A stretch of DNA of 64,000 nucleotides, taken from contig NZ_CP065915.1 in NCBI RefSeq assembly GCF_016134045.1, positions 1,116,001 through 1,180,000 of the forward strand. Direction: 5' to 3'. The translations under genes were made by a program, and so were the position numbers. This document shows, piece by piece, positions 55,122 through 64,000 of the stretch. Source of the stretch: Pelagovum pacificum (GTDB lineage Bacteria; Pseudomonadota; Alphaproteobacteria; Rhodobacterales; Rhodobacteraceae). The notes below the pieces were generated by a model. It was not told the DNA's origin and did no database searches. It saw nothing but the letters and a program-made list of their open reading frames with translations. Each line of letters begins with the position of its first letter. Within the stretch, counting starts at the first letter, position 1.

Positions 55122-55286
55122 GGTCCGTACGTCCTTCCGTCTCGCGGTGGCGCTCTTGTGCGGGCGCTCTGTGCGAAGCCGGCGGGATATGGGGCAGGGG
55201 AGACGGATGCGAAACCCCGTTCGCTGCAGAGCAGCGCGATCCTGCCGGCGGGGACGGGTCGACCGGCGAAGAAGTTCCGAAAAGGC

Positions 55287-55314
55287 CTGCATGGCGCGAA
55301 AAGGCGCCATGCAG
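55287..55314 (-). terminator. Rho-independent terminator of purF
   Basis: On the minus strand CTGCATGGCGC (55314-55304) pairs with GCGCCATGCAG (55297-55287), an 11-base perfect stem with a six-base loop, about 30 bases after the purF stop. It is followed by GCCTTTTC, a short T-run. This is the clearest intrinsic terminator in the window. Confidence 0.75.
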
Positions 55315-55344
55315 CCAACGAAACCTCAACGATTTCGTGAGTGC

Positions 55345-56802
55345 CTACTCGGCGGCAGTCTTCATCTGGAAGCCCTGTTCGACCATGTCGGCGGGCTCGA
55401 CCGGGTATTCGCCGGAGAAGCAGGCGTCGCAATATTGCGGGCTGGCATTGTCGCGGCCGTTGGCCTCACCCACGGCGCGGTACAACCCGTCGAGCGAGAT
55501 GAAGCGCAGCGAGTCGACCTGCAGATGCTCGCGCATTTCGTCCTCGGACATCGTGGCGGCGAGCAGCTTTTCCCGCTGCGGCGTGTCGACACCGTAGAAG
55601 CACGGCCAGGCCGTCGGCGGGGAGGCGATGCGGAAGTGGACCTCCTTCGCGCCAGCGTCGAGGATCATCTCCTTGATCTTCCGGCTGGTGGTGCCGCGCA
55701 CGACGGAATCGTCGACGAGGATCACCCGCTTGCCCTTGATCAGGGCGCGGTTGACGTTGAGCTTCAGCCTCACGCCCATGTTCCGGATCTGCTCGGTCGG
55801 CTCGATGAAGGTGCGGCCCATGTACTGGTTGCGGGTGATCCCCATGGCGTAGGGGATGCCGCTTTCCTGGCTGTAGCCGATCGCCGCCGGAGTGCCGCTG
55901 TCGGGCACCGGGCAGACGAGGTCGGCATCCACCGGGGCCTCGCGCGCTAGTTCGACACCGATCTGGCGGCGGCTTTCGTAGACGGAGCGGCCGCCGAGGA
56001 TGCTGTCGGGGCGGCTGAAATAGACATGCTCGAAGATGCAGAAGCGCGACCGCTTGGGGCGGAAGGGGTGCTGGCTCTCGACACCCTTATCGGTGATCAC
56101 GACCATCTCGCCCGGCTCGATCTCGCGGACGAACTCGGCCCCGATGATGTCGAGCGCACAGGTTTCGGACGCCAGCGCCCAGCCCTCGCCAACCCGGCCG
56201 AGGACGAGCGGCCGCACGCCGAGCGGGTCGCGGACGCCGATCAGCTTGGTGCGGGTCATCGCAACGACGGAGAAGGCGCCCTCGACCCGGCGCAGCGCAT
56301 CTTCCATCCGGTCGGGAATCGACTTCTGGAGAGAGCGCGCCATCAGGTGAATGATGCATTCGCTGTCCGACGAGCTCTGGAAGATCGAGCCGCGTTCGAT
56401 CAGCTCGCGACGGAGTGCATTGGCGTTGGTGATGTTGCCGTTATGCGCGATCGCCGCCCCGCCCATGGCGAATTCGCCGAAGAAGGGCTGCACGTCGCGG
56501 ATCGCAGTCTGGCCCTTGTTGCCGGCGGTGGAGTAGCGGACGTGGCCGATCCCGATGGAGCCGGGCAGCATGCCCATCGTCTCGGGGTCGGTGAAATTGT
56601 CGCGCACGTAGCCGAAGCGGCGGACGGAGTGGAAACCACCCTCGGGCTCGTGCGTCACGATGCCGCCGGCCTCCTGTCCGCGGTGCTGGAGGGCGTGCAG
56701 GCCAAGCGCGACGAAGTTCGCGGCATCGGCAACGCCGATGACGCCGAAGATCCCGCACTCCTCCTTCAGCTTGTCATCATCGAAGGGGTGGGCGGGTGGC
56801 AT
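55345..56802 (-). CDS. purF: Amidophosphoribosyltransferase
   Basis: The first committed purine-synthesis enzyme, 485 residues. The glutaminase nucleophile is Cys in EECGIFGVIG, so the first 17 residues are a removable propeptide. Glutaminase signatures GHVRYSTAGN and NGNITNA, and the PRPP loop VILVDDSVVRGTT (about 360) are present. ATG 56802 is chosen; a TTG four codons upstream is an alternative. The gene is 250 bases from cydA, divergent. Confidence 0.95.
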   Translation of the reverse strand: MPPAHPFDDDKLKEECGIFGVIGVADAANFVALGLHALQHRGQEAGGIVTHEPEGGFHSVRRFGYVRDNFTDPETMGMLPGSIGIGHVRYSTAGNKGQTAIRDVQPFFGEFAMGGAAIAHNGNITNANALRRELIERGSIFQSSSDSECIIHLMARSLQKSIPDRMEDALRRVEGAFSVVAMTRTKLIGVRDPLGVRPLVLGRVGEGWALASETCALDIIGAEFVREIEPGEMVVITDKGVESQHPFRPKRSRFCIFEHVYFSRPDSILGGRSVYESRRQIGVELAREAPVDADLVCPVPDSGTPAAIGYSQESGIPYAMGITRNQYMGRTFIEPTEQIRNMGVRLKLNVNRALIKGKRVILVDDSVVRGTTSRKIKEMILDAGAKEVHFRIASPPTAWPCFYGVDTPQREKLLAATMSEDEMREHLQVDSLRFISLDGLYRAVGEANGRDNASPQYCDACFSGEYPVEPADMVEQGFQMKTAAE

Positions 56803-56884
56803 GTTTTTGGGCAAGGGCAGCAGCTCCGAATCCCGAAGGTTCGCATGTGCCCCACATAGGCGGTCTGAAGCGGCGTGTCACGAA

Positions 56885-56898
56885 ACTATCAAGATAGT
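56885..56898. promoter_or_regulatory. Palindrome in the purF/cydA divergent region
   Basis: ACTATC-AA-GATAGT is a perfect 14-base dyad about 80 bases upstream of purF and 170 bases upstream of cydA. It may be an operator for either gene. Confidence 0.35.
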
Positions 56899-56926
56899 CT
56901 TAACATACCTGTCAGTCTGCGGACGC

Positions 56927-56968
56927 CCTGCCTCGAATGCCGTCAGGTGCGTCACCGGGCGAGGCAGG
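56927..56968. repeat. Inverted repeat upstream of cydA
   Basis: CCTGCCTCG (56927-56935) and CGAGGCAGG (56960-56968) are exact reverse complements, with GGTG...CACC nested between them. It lies about 100 bases before the cydA start and could form a leader hairpin. Confidence 0.4.
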
Positions 56969-57064
56969 GGTGCGACATCTGCGGCAGAAGTGCGCACTGC
57001 ACTTTCGGAACGCGCGATCCGGTCTATGCTTTTAACCAGTTTTGAAAGGGTAGTTGGGGACATC

Positions 57065-58504
57065 ATGGACACTTTCCTTGGGCTGGAAGCACTGGTTCTT
57101 GCACGGGTGCAGTTCGCCTTCACGGTCGCGTTCCACTTCATCTTTCCGGCCATTTCGATCGGCTTGGCCAGTTACCTCGCCGTCCTGAACGGCATGTATC
57201 TGTGGACAAAGGACGAGGCCTACCTGCGCCTGTGGCGTTACTGGGTGAAGATTTTCGCGATCGCCTTCGCGATGGGCGTCGTCTCTGGCATCGTCATGTC
57301 CTACCAGTTCGGCACCAACTGGTCGGTCTTCTCCGATCTGACAGGGCCGGTCCTTGGTCCCCTGATGGCCTATGAAGTGCTGACGGCCTTCTTCCTCGAG
57401 GCCGGCTTCCTCGGCATCATGCTGTTCGGCCGCGGGCGGGTCGGGCCGACGCTGCACATGATCGCAACAGCGATGGTGGCGGTGGGCACCGCGGTCTCGG
57501 CGACATGGATCCTGTCGGTCAACTCGTGGATGCAGACGCCGCAGGGCTTCACCATGAACGAGGTCGGCCAGTTCGTCCCCGAAAGCTGGTGGGACGTGAT
57601 CTTCAACCCGTCCTTCCCCTACCGGCTCGCCCACACGCTGACCGCTGCCTACCTGACGACGGCCTTCATCGTCGGCGGCGTCGCCGCGTGGCACCTGCTG
57701 CGGGGGCGGGTCGCGAACCTCGGCGTACAGACCATGTTCTCGATGGCGATGTGGATGATCGCGGTCACCGCGCCGCTGCAGATCGTCATCGGCCACGAAC
57801 ACGGGCTCAACACGCTCGAACATCAGCCGGTGAAGATCATGGCGATGGAGGGCCACTTCGAAAGCCATGAGGACGGCGTGCCGCTGGTCCTGTTCGGCTG
57901 GCCCGACCAGGACGCCGGAGAGATGCATTATACCATCGAGGTGCCCCGCGTCGGCGGCCTGATCCTCGACCAGGGGTGGAACGGCTCGATGGCCGGGCTC
58001 GACACCGTCGCGGCGGAGGACGAACCGCCGGTCGGGATCGTGTTCTTCGCGTTCCGCATCATGGTCGGTATCGGGATGCTTATGCTCGGCATCGGTATCT
58101 GGGGCCTGATCGCGCGCTTTACCGGTCGGCTCTACGACTCCCGCTGGCTGCACCGGGCCGCACTGGTGATGGGCCCGTCCGGCCTCGTCGCGGTGATCGC
58201 GGGCTGGTTCACGACCGAGGTCGGCCGCCAGCCGTGGGTCGTCTATGGCCAGCTGCGGACCGCTGACGCCCTGTCGCCCGTCGGGGCGGAAGCCGTGGGC
58301 GCCTCGCTCATCGCCTTCGTGGTGATCTACTTCCTCGTCTTCGGGGCAGGGGTCTTCTACATCCTGCGGCTGATGAACCATCCGCCCGAACCGGGCGAGA
58401 CGGGCCTGCGCGACGAGGCCGGTCCGGTCCGGGTCGCCGGTCTTAACCCGCACCAGCAGGTGCAGGAAACGGGCGGTCCGCGCCCGCACGGGGGAGAGAA
58501 CTGA
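57065..58504 (+). CDS. cydA: Cytochrome bd-type (cyanide-insensitive) quinol oxidase subunit I
   Basis: A 479-residue integral membrane haem protein that oxidises quinol and reduces oxygen. The family start LARVQFAFTVAFHFIFPAIS holds the haem b595 His (given in part); FESHEDGVPLVLFGWPDQDAGE and TTEVGRQPWVVYG (GRQPW quinol-loop motif) follow. The short Q-loop and FGWPD place it with CioA rather than E. coli CydA. GGGGAC precedes ATG 57065. It is followed by cydB one base later. Confidence 0.93.
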   Translation: MDTFLGLEALVLARVQFAFTVAFHFIFPAISIGLASYLAVLNGMYLWTKDEAYLRLWRYWVKIFAIAFAMGVVSGIVMSYQFGTNWSVFSDLTGPVLGPLMAYEVLTAFFLEAGFLGIMLFGRGRVGPTLHMIATAMVAVGTAVSATWILSVNSWMQTPQGFTMNEVGQFVPESWWDVIFNPSFPYRLAHTLTAAYLTTAFIVGGVAAWHLLRGRVANLGVQTMFSMAMWMIAVTAPLQIVIGHEHGLNTLEHQPVKIMAMEGHFESHEDGVPLVLFGWPDQDAGEMHYTIEVPRVGGLILDQGWNGSMAGLDTVAAEDEPPVGIVFFAFRIMVGIGMLMLGIGIWGLIARFTGRLYDSRWLHRAALVMGPSGLVAVIAGWFTTEVGRQPWVVYGQLRTADALSPVGAEAVGASLIAFVVIYFLVFGAGVFYILRLMNHPPEPGETGLRDEAGPVRVAGLNPHQQVQETGGPRPHGGEN

Positions 58505-58505
58505 G

Positions 58506-59516
58506 ATGACCGACCTGACACTGATCTGGGCGCTGATCCTCGCCTTCGCCGTCTACACCTACGTGGTGCTCGACGGCTTCGACCTTGGGCTCGGCATCCT
58601 CTACCCGTTCTTCCCCAAAAAGAAGGACCGGGACCTGATGATGAACACGGTTGCCCCGGTCTGGGACGGCAACGAGACGTGGCTCGTCCTCGGCGGCGGC
58701 GGCTTGTTCGCCGCCTTCCCGCTGGCCTACGCCATCATCCTGCCCGCGCTCTATCCACCGATCCTCGCCATGCTGCTGGCGCTCGTCTTCCGGGGTGTCG
58801 CGTTCGAGTTCCGCTGGCGCGCGACCAGCCGCTACGGCCAGAGACTCTGGGATTATGCCTTCATCGGGGGCTCGGTTGTCGCGGCGATGGCGCAGGGCAT
58901 CACGCTCGGCGCTGTGTTGCAGGGGATCGAGGTCGATGGCCGCGCTTATGCCGGCGGCTGGTGGGACTGGCTGACGTGGTTCACGCTGCTCACCGGCGTG
59001 TCGGTCGTGCTCGGCTACGCGCTGCTCGGCGCCTGCTGGATGAACTGGAAGCTCGAGGGCGATATCCAGCACAGGGCACGTGAACTGGCGCGGGGCGCCG
59101 CGGTGCTGACGGTGATGGGGATCGTCTTCGTCTCCGCCGCGACGCCGTTCCTGGAGCAGGGCTATTTCGAGCGTTGGCTCGCCTGGCCGGGCATCCTGGA
59201 GGTGGCGATCGTCCCCGTGCTGGTCGGAGCGCTGATCCTGGGTCTCGCCCGCTCGCTCTTCATGGAAGGGCGCGACTGGCTCCCGTTCCTGCTGACGCTG
59301 CTTCTGTTCCTGCTTTGCTTCGTCGGGCTCGGCATCTCGATGTGGCCGGACGTCGTGCCGGGCGCTGTCTCGCTTCAGGACGCGGCAAGCCCGAGGGAGA
59401 GCCAGATCTTCATGCTGGTCGGGGCGCTGTTCCTGATCCCGATCATCCTCGCCTACACGATCTACGCCTACTGGGTCTTCCGCGGGAAGATCGACCCGGA
59501 GGAGGGCTACCACTGA
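58506..59516 (+). CDS. cydB: Cytochrome bd-type quinol oxidase subunit II
   Basis: A 336-residue membrane subunit with about eight helices; family start LIWALILAFAVYTYVVLDGFDLGLG and VWDGNETWLVLGGGGLFAAFP, RGVAFEFRWRA. It pairs with CydA and is coupled (TGATG) to the 31-codon DUF2474-type peptide gene. Confidence 0.94.
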   Translation: MTDLTLIWALILAFAVYTYVVLDGFDLGLGILYPFFPKKKDRDLMMNTVAPVWDGNETWLVLGGGGLFAAFPLAYAIILPALYPPILAMLLALVFRGVAFEFRWRATSRYGQRLWDYAFIGGSVVAAMAQGITLGAVLQGIEVDGRAYAGGWWDWLTWFTLLTGVSVVLGYALLGACWMNWKLEGDIQHRARELARGAAVLTVMGIVFVSAATPFLEQGYFERWLAWPGILEVAIVPVLVGALILGLARSLFMEGRDWLPFLLTLLLFLLCFVGLGISMWPDVVPGAVSLQDAASPRESQIFMLVGALFLIPIILAYTIYAYWVFRGKIDPEEGYH

Positions 59517-59611
59517 TGGGCAAGAAGCTGCTCTGGTTCGTTGCGCTCTGGGTCGCGGGAGTCGGCACGCTCACGATCGTCGCCTACGGGATCCGGCTGA
59601 TGATCCTGTGA
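59516..59611 (+). CDS. DUF2474-like small subunit of the bd oxidase
   Basis: A 31-residue single-helix peptide (KKLLWFVALWVAGVGTLTI) whose ATG overlaps the cydB stop by one base. Small hydrophobic peptides in this position (CydX/CydS-like, DUF2474) stabilise bd oxidases. The stop lies inside a 15-base tandem duplication. Confidence 0.8.
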   Translation: MGKKLLWFVALWVAGVGTLTIVAYGIRLMIL

Positions 59612-59629
59612 CGCGATGATCCTGTGACG
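59599..59629. repeat. Tandem 15-base duplication across the DUF2474-like stop codon
   Basis: GATGATCCTGTGACG occurs at 59599-59613 and again at 59615-59629. The first copy contains the stop codon (TGA, 59609-59611). Confidence 0.8.
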
Positions 59630-59630
59630 G

Positions 59631-59650
59631 GGCCGGGCCAGCGCCCGGCC
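59631..59650. terminator. Bidirectional hairpin between cyd and cvpA
   Basis: GGCCGGGC (59631-59638) and GCCCGGCC (59643-59650) form an eight-base GC stem with a four-base loop between the convergent DUF2474-like and cvpA genes. It lacks a T-run. Confidence 0.5.
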
Positions 59651-59655
59651 TCCCA

Positions 59656-60288
59656 TCATTGCTGCTGTTCGTCGATCTCGTCGAGGGTCGGGCCTTCGTC
59701 CGACGGGGGAAGGTCGGCCTCGACCGGCTCGGCCGGCGTGCCGCACTCGCCGACAAGCTGCTCGTACTGCGTCGTGACCCAGCCGAGCGCGGCTTCGGGG
59801 TCCTGCTCTTCCAGTTCACCGGTGAACTGGCCGAAGACCCGCGCCGCGCGGCTGTCGTCGATCATCGCGATGTCCTGCGCGGACAACACGGTGTCGTAGA
59901 GGAAGAAGCAGACGGCGACGAGCAGAAGACCGCGCGCCACGCCGAACAGGAAGCCGAGCGCCTGGTCCAGTCCGCCGAGCCGCGACCGCTGGATGACGGA
60001 GGAAAAGAGCGGCGTGAACAGCGACACCACCAGCAGCGCCACCGCGAAGACCGCGGCAAAGGCAGCGATGATCGACAGTTCGCAGGAATCGCCGATGAAA
60101 TCGCCGACCACGGGCAGCGACCGGATCATCGGCTGGATCTGGTCGGCAAAGATGAAGGCGAGCACCGTTGCGGCAACCCAGCCCGCGATGGCCATCAGTT
60201 CGCGGACGAGCCCGCGTGAATAGGCCAGCAACGCAGAGAGCACGATGACAACGGCAACCACCGCGTCAACGACCGTAAAGCCTTCCAT
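59656..60288 (-). CDS. cvpA: CvpA-family membrane protein
   Basis: A 210-residue inner-membrane protein with four helices and the family signature GLDQALGFLFGVARGLLLV. The N-terminus starts MEGFTVVDAVVAVVIVLSALLAYSRG (given in part). The C-terminal 60 residues are acidic and cytoplasmic. CvpA is needed for colicin V export and, in other bacteria, for envelope-stress tolerance. It follows radA's direction with 24 bases between. Confidence 0.9.
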   Translation of the reverse strand: MEGFTVVDAVVAVVIVLSALLAYSRGLVRELMAIAGWVAATVLAFIFADQIQPMIRSLPVVGDFIGDSCELSIIAAFAAVFAVALLVVSLFTPLFSSVIQRSRLGGLDQALGFLFGVARGLLLVAVCFFLYDTVLSAQDIAMIDDSRAARVFGQFTGELEEQDPEAALGWVTTQYEQLVGECGTPAEPVEADLPPSDEGPTLDEIDEQQQ

Positions 60289-60312
60289 TCCGTACCCTCG
60301 CGCCTGTCTCTT

Positions 60313-61677
<1,365 letters not shown>

Positions 61678-61718
61678 GCCGGCTCAATGCCGCGAAACGG
61701 CGGCCTCGGCAACGGGGG

Positions 61719-62450
61719 TCAGAAGCTCGTCTTCTTGAAGATCGGCTCCGGCACCGCGCGGATCACCATCATCACCGGCCGCCAGATGCCCGCGGTGTAG
61801 ATCACGTTCCGCTTGCGGGCGAGGCCCTTGAGGATCGCGTCCGCGACTGCTTCGGGCGTGGTCATCAGCGGCATCTTCATGCCCCAGGTCATCGCCGTGT
61901 CGACCGGGCCGGGCTTGACCGTCATGACGTGCACGCCCTTGCGCGCCATCCGGTTGCGCAGGCCGGAGAGATAGGCGGCGAAGCCCGCCTTCGCGGCGCC
62001 GTAGACATAGTTCGTCACGCGCCCCCGGTCGCCCGCGACGGAGCCGACGCCGGCGATGCTGCCGCCGCGTTCTTCCAGGAGCGGCGCGATCTCGTGCAGG
62101 AACCGCGCCGGGCCGGTCAGGCTATCGGCGATGGTGCCGTCGATCAGCGCCGGATCGGCGTCGATCTCGGATTGCTCCGGCATGGAGCCGACGAAGACCG
62201 CGACGTTGACCGGGCCGTCCAGCGTGTTCACGGCGGCGATCACCGGGGCGAACGTATCGGGATTGCGCACGTCGATGCCGTGCACTTCCGCGCCCGCCGC
62301 GCCGCGCGCCAGCGCGTCGGCGGCCGTCGCCTGCATGTCGGCATGGTCGCGCCCGCAGAGCAGCAGGTGCGCACCGCGCCCGGCCAGCCGCCGCGCCATG
62401 ACCCGCGCGATCGACGAGGTCGCGCCGAGGATGATCCAGGTCTCGCTCAT
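61719..62450 (-). CDS. SDR-family reductase, DprE2-like
   Basis: A 243-residue SDR: GATSSIARVMARRLAGRG for NAD(P) binding, LLLCGRD, and catalytic YGAAK (about 150) with a preceding Ser in AGVGSVAGDRG. The pattern and partner gene fit DprE2, which reduces the 2-keto intermediate made by DprE1 to polyprenyl-phospho-arabinose. It overlaps the DprE1-like gene by four bases. Confidence 0.78.
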   Translation of the reverse strand: MSETWIILGATSSIARVMARRLAGRGAHLLLCGRDHADMQATAADALARGAAGAEVHGIDVRNPDTFAPVIAAVNTLDGPVNVAVFVGSMPEQSEIDADPALIDGTIADSLTGPARFLHEIAPLLEERGGSIAGVGSVAGDRGRVTNYVYGAAKAGFAAYLSGLRNRMARKGVHVMTVKPGPVDTAMTWGMKMPLMTTPEAVADAILKGLARKRNVIYTAGIWRPVMMVIRAVPEPIFKKTSF

Positions 62451-63751
62451 GCGTCGCTCCTCAGGTCCAGACGCCGCACCATGTCGGTGAGGTAGAGCCC
62501 GTCCGGGTCGCGGGCGCGCACCTGCTCCAGCCAGTCGGCATGTTCGGGATACATCGCCTTGATGCGCGCGCCGTCCGCCAGCGAGTCCTTGGCGAGGTAG
62601 AGCCGCCCACCAGCCGCTTCGGTCATCGCCTCGAGCTCGCCGATGAGGGCCACGGCCTTGTCGCGGTTCGGGAAATCGACGGCGAGCGTGTAGCCCTCCA
62701 TCGGGAAGGACATATGCCCGGCGCGGCCCGCACCCATCCGCTTCAGCACAGCGAGCGGGGAGGCGAGGCCGGAAGCGGCGATCTTCTCCAGCATGTCGCG
62801 CAGCACGCCCACGGCAGCGAGCGGCACGACGCACTGGAACTGGTGGAAGCCGCGCTTGCCGTAGAGCCGGTTCCAGTCGTGCACCTTGTCGAGCGGGAAG
62901 AAGAACTTGCCGATGGGGCGCACGACGGTACGGCCCGACTTCGGCACGCGGCGATAGTAGAGCTCGTTGAAACCCTTCACGATGGGTGGGGCGAGCGCGA
63001 AGCCCGGCGCATCGAACGGCACCTTGCGGGAGGGTTTCGGCTTGGGGACGAGGCCCGGCCCGGTCTCGCCTTCCTCGACGATGCCCCTCCCGAGCGCGGC
63101 ACCCGTCGCGGTGGCGTCGATCCAGCCGACGACATAGGTCGCCTCGGACCCGTCAAGCAGGGCGATATGGTCGTCCCAGTCCTTCGCCCGCCGCTCGGTC
63201 ACCATCATGATGTCGCCCTTGCAGCGCTTCATGGCGATCTTCGCCCGTGCGATGATCCCGGTCTGGCCGAGGCCGCCGAGCGTCGCGCGGAACAGGGGCA
63301 GGTCCTCTGGTGTGACAGCTTGCTCGCCCGCCGGTCCGACCAGCGTGACTTCGGTAACGTGCGCGCCGAAGGAGCCGGCGCCGTGGTGGTTCTTGCCGTG
63401 GACATCCATCGCAATCGCCCCGCCGAGCGTCGCGAACCCGGTGCCCGGCATGACCGGCGGCAGCCAGCCCCGCGGCGCGAAGACCTCTGCCAGCTCGCCG
63501 AGCATGATGCCGGCCTCGGCTTCGAGGATGCCGGTCGTCTCGTCGAAGGACAGGATCCGGTCGAGCCGCGTCATGTCGGTGATCCGCCCCCCGCCATTCA
63601 GCGCCGCGTCCCCGTAGGAGCGGCGATTGCCCATCGCCGGCCCTTCGAGCGAGAGCGGTTTGAGATCGCGCGACCTCTCGGGGCGCGCGACGTGACCGTG
63701 GGCGCTCAGCGCGCGGCCCCAGCCGGCGTAATCCATCTCTTTCCAGCGCAT
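62447..63751 (-). CDS. FAD-linked oxidoreductase, DprE1-like
   Basis: A 434-residue FAD_binding_4 family oxidase. The FAD-binding stretch GNRRSYGDAALN (about residues 41-52), MPGTGFATLGGAIAMDVHGKNHH and GAHVTEVTLVGP are characteristic of DprE1 decaprenylphosphoryl-ribose 2'-epimerase subunits. The C-terminal half includes FFFPLDKVHDWNRLYGKRG and FQCVVP. It overlaps the SDR gene (ATGA) and the upstream membrane-protein gene (TGATG). Confidence 0.82.
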   Translation of the reverse strand: MRWKEMDYAGWGRALSAHGHVARPERSRDLKPLSLEGPAMGNRRSYGDAALNGGGRITDMTRLDRILSFDETTGILEAEAGIMLGELAEVFAPRGWLPPVMPGTGFATLGGAIAMDVHGKNHHGAGSFGAHVTEVTLVGPAGEQAVTPEDLPLFRATLGGLGQTGIIARAKIAMKRCKGDIMMVTERRAKDWDDHIALLDGSEATYVVGWIDATATGAALGRGIVEEGETGPGLVPKPKPSRKVPFDAPGFALAPPIVKGFNELYYRRVPKSGRTVVRPIGKFFFPLDKVHDWNRLYGKRGFHQFQCVVPLAAVGVLRDMLEKIAASGLASPLAVLKRMGAGRAGHMSFPMEGYTLAVDFPNRDKAVALIGELEAMTEAAGGRLYLAKDSLADGARIKAMYPEHADWLEQVRARDPDGLYLTDMVRRLDLRSDA

Positions 63752-64000
63752 CAGACCCTCGCCGATTGCCGTTCCGCCAGCGGGAAGACCACCAGCCCGA
63801 TGCCGATCGCGAACCAGAGCGTGGTGACCCGGATGATCGCTGTCGCGGGCAGCGACACTTCGAGCGGCACGCCCTCCAGCGACAGGAGCGCGACCATCGC
63901 CGCTTCCGCCCCGCCGACACCGCCCGGCGCGCCGGTCAGGCCACCCGCGAGCGTCGCGAAGGTGAAGATGGCGAGCGCCTTGGCCAGCCCGATGTCGGCG
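63751..64000 (-). CDS. Partial lysylphosphatidylglycerol-synthase-type (UPF0104/AglD) membrane protein
   Basis: An 83-residue C-terminal fragment of a multi-helix protein, cut by the right edge of the window. GAPGGVGGAEAAMVALLSLEG and TTLWFAIGIGLVVFPLAER match the conserved end of the LPG_synthase_TM family, some of which act in lipid or glycan-lipid transfer across the membrane. It is coupled to the DprE1-like gene by TGATG, so it is probably a step in the same polyprenyl-phosphate sugar pathway. Confidence 0.8.
   Translation of the reverse strand, partial: ADIGLAKALAIFTFATLAGGLTGAPGGVGGAEAAMVALLSLEGVPLEVSLPATAIIRVTTLWFAIGIGLVVFPLAERQSARV

Overview
The window comes from a GC-rich alphaproteobacterium, most likely a member of the Rhodobacterales (Roseobacter/Rhodobacter group). 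The evidence is the DnaB, ClpX/ClpP, SurE-Pcm-NlpD and TatABC proteins, a cyanide-insensitive-type bd oxidase, DUF1194 and LdtR-type proteins, and dispersed intergenic repeats of the AAATACCTCC / CCCCCGAGA type. The genus cannot be fixed from the sequence alone. Genes are densely packed, many pairs are coupled by ATGA, GTGA or TGATG overlaps, and I see no tRNA, rRNA, insertion sequence, integrase or CRISPR array.

Layout. 0-6 kb: a partial alanine-rich protein, then a complete branched-chain-type ABC importer (livF-G-M-H and a Tat-exported binding protein) on the minus strand. 6-11 kb: a divergent sensory operon with an ScfR-like XRE regulator, an isolated receiver domain, a small membrane protein and a solute-symporter/histidine-kinase fusion. 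11-20 kb: a SPOA-domain protein, a TIGR01244-type phosphatase, an odd crotonase fusion, clpX/clpP, an ArsR/SRPBCC pair, an aspartate aminotransferase, an XRE/sdhE pair and an LdtR-like regulator. 20-34 kb: an amine or gamma-glutamyl-amine catabolism region in two blocks: an FAD oxidase, a glutamine synthetase-like ligase, an amidotransferase and a transaminase with a divergent LysR gene; then a second ligase with a polar amino-acid type ABC importer and an Asp-nucleophile hydrolase.

34-43 kb: a PhnD-like protein, a TerB-like protein, rlmJ, a MipA-like porin, a WYL regulator, tatABC with an AAA ATPase, mlaF-mlaE and alr. 43-48 kb: accessory genes: a receiver protein that overlaps a membrane-anchored ClpP-fold protein, an ACT protein, a coiled-coil membrane protein, a secreted 22-residue leucine-rich-repeat protein and a VWA protein. 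48-57 kb: a minus-strand housekeeping run (dnaB, pyrE, nlpD, pcm, surE, an SDR, a sulfotransferase-like protein, a PilP-like peptide, purF). 57-60 kb: cydAB plus a 31-codon DUF2474-type peptide. 59.7-64 kb: cvpA, radA, and a DprE2/DprE1-like pair with a flippase-like membrane protein running off the right edge.

The observations most worth following are: (1) GTAGGATGGG palindromes placed directly 3' of both solute-binding-protein genes, inside their ABC operons; (2) the symporter-kinase/orphan receiver/degenerate ScfR sensory module; (3) the membrane ClpP-fold/ACT/coiled-coil operon next to a leucine-rich-repeat protein; (4) a FadJ-like protein that lacks its NAD domain and one catalytic Glu; (5) an Asp-nucleophile hydrolase inside an amine-uptake operon; (6) a DprE1/DprE2/flippase cluster in a Gram-negative.
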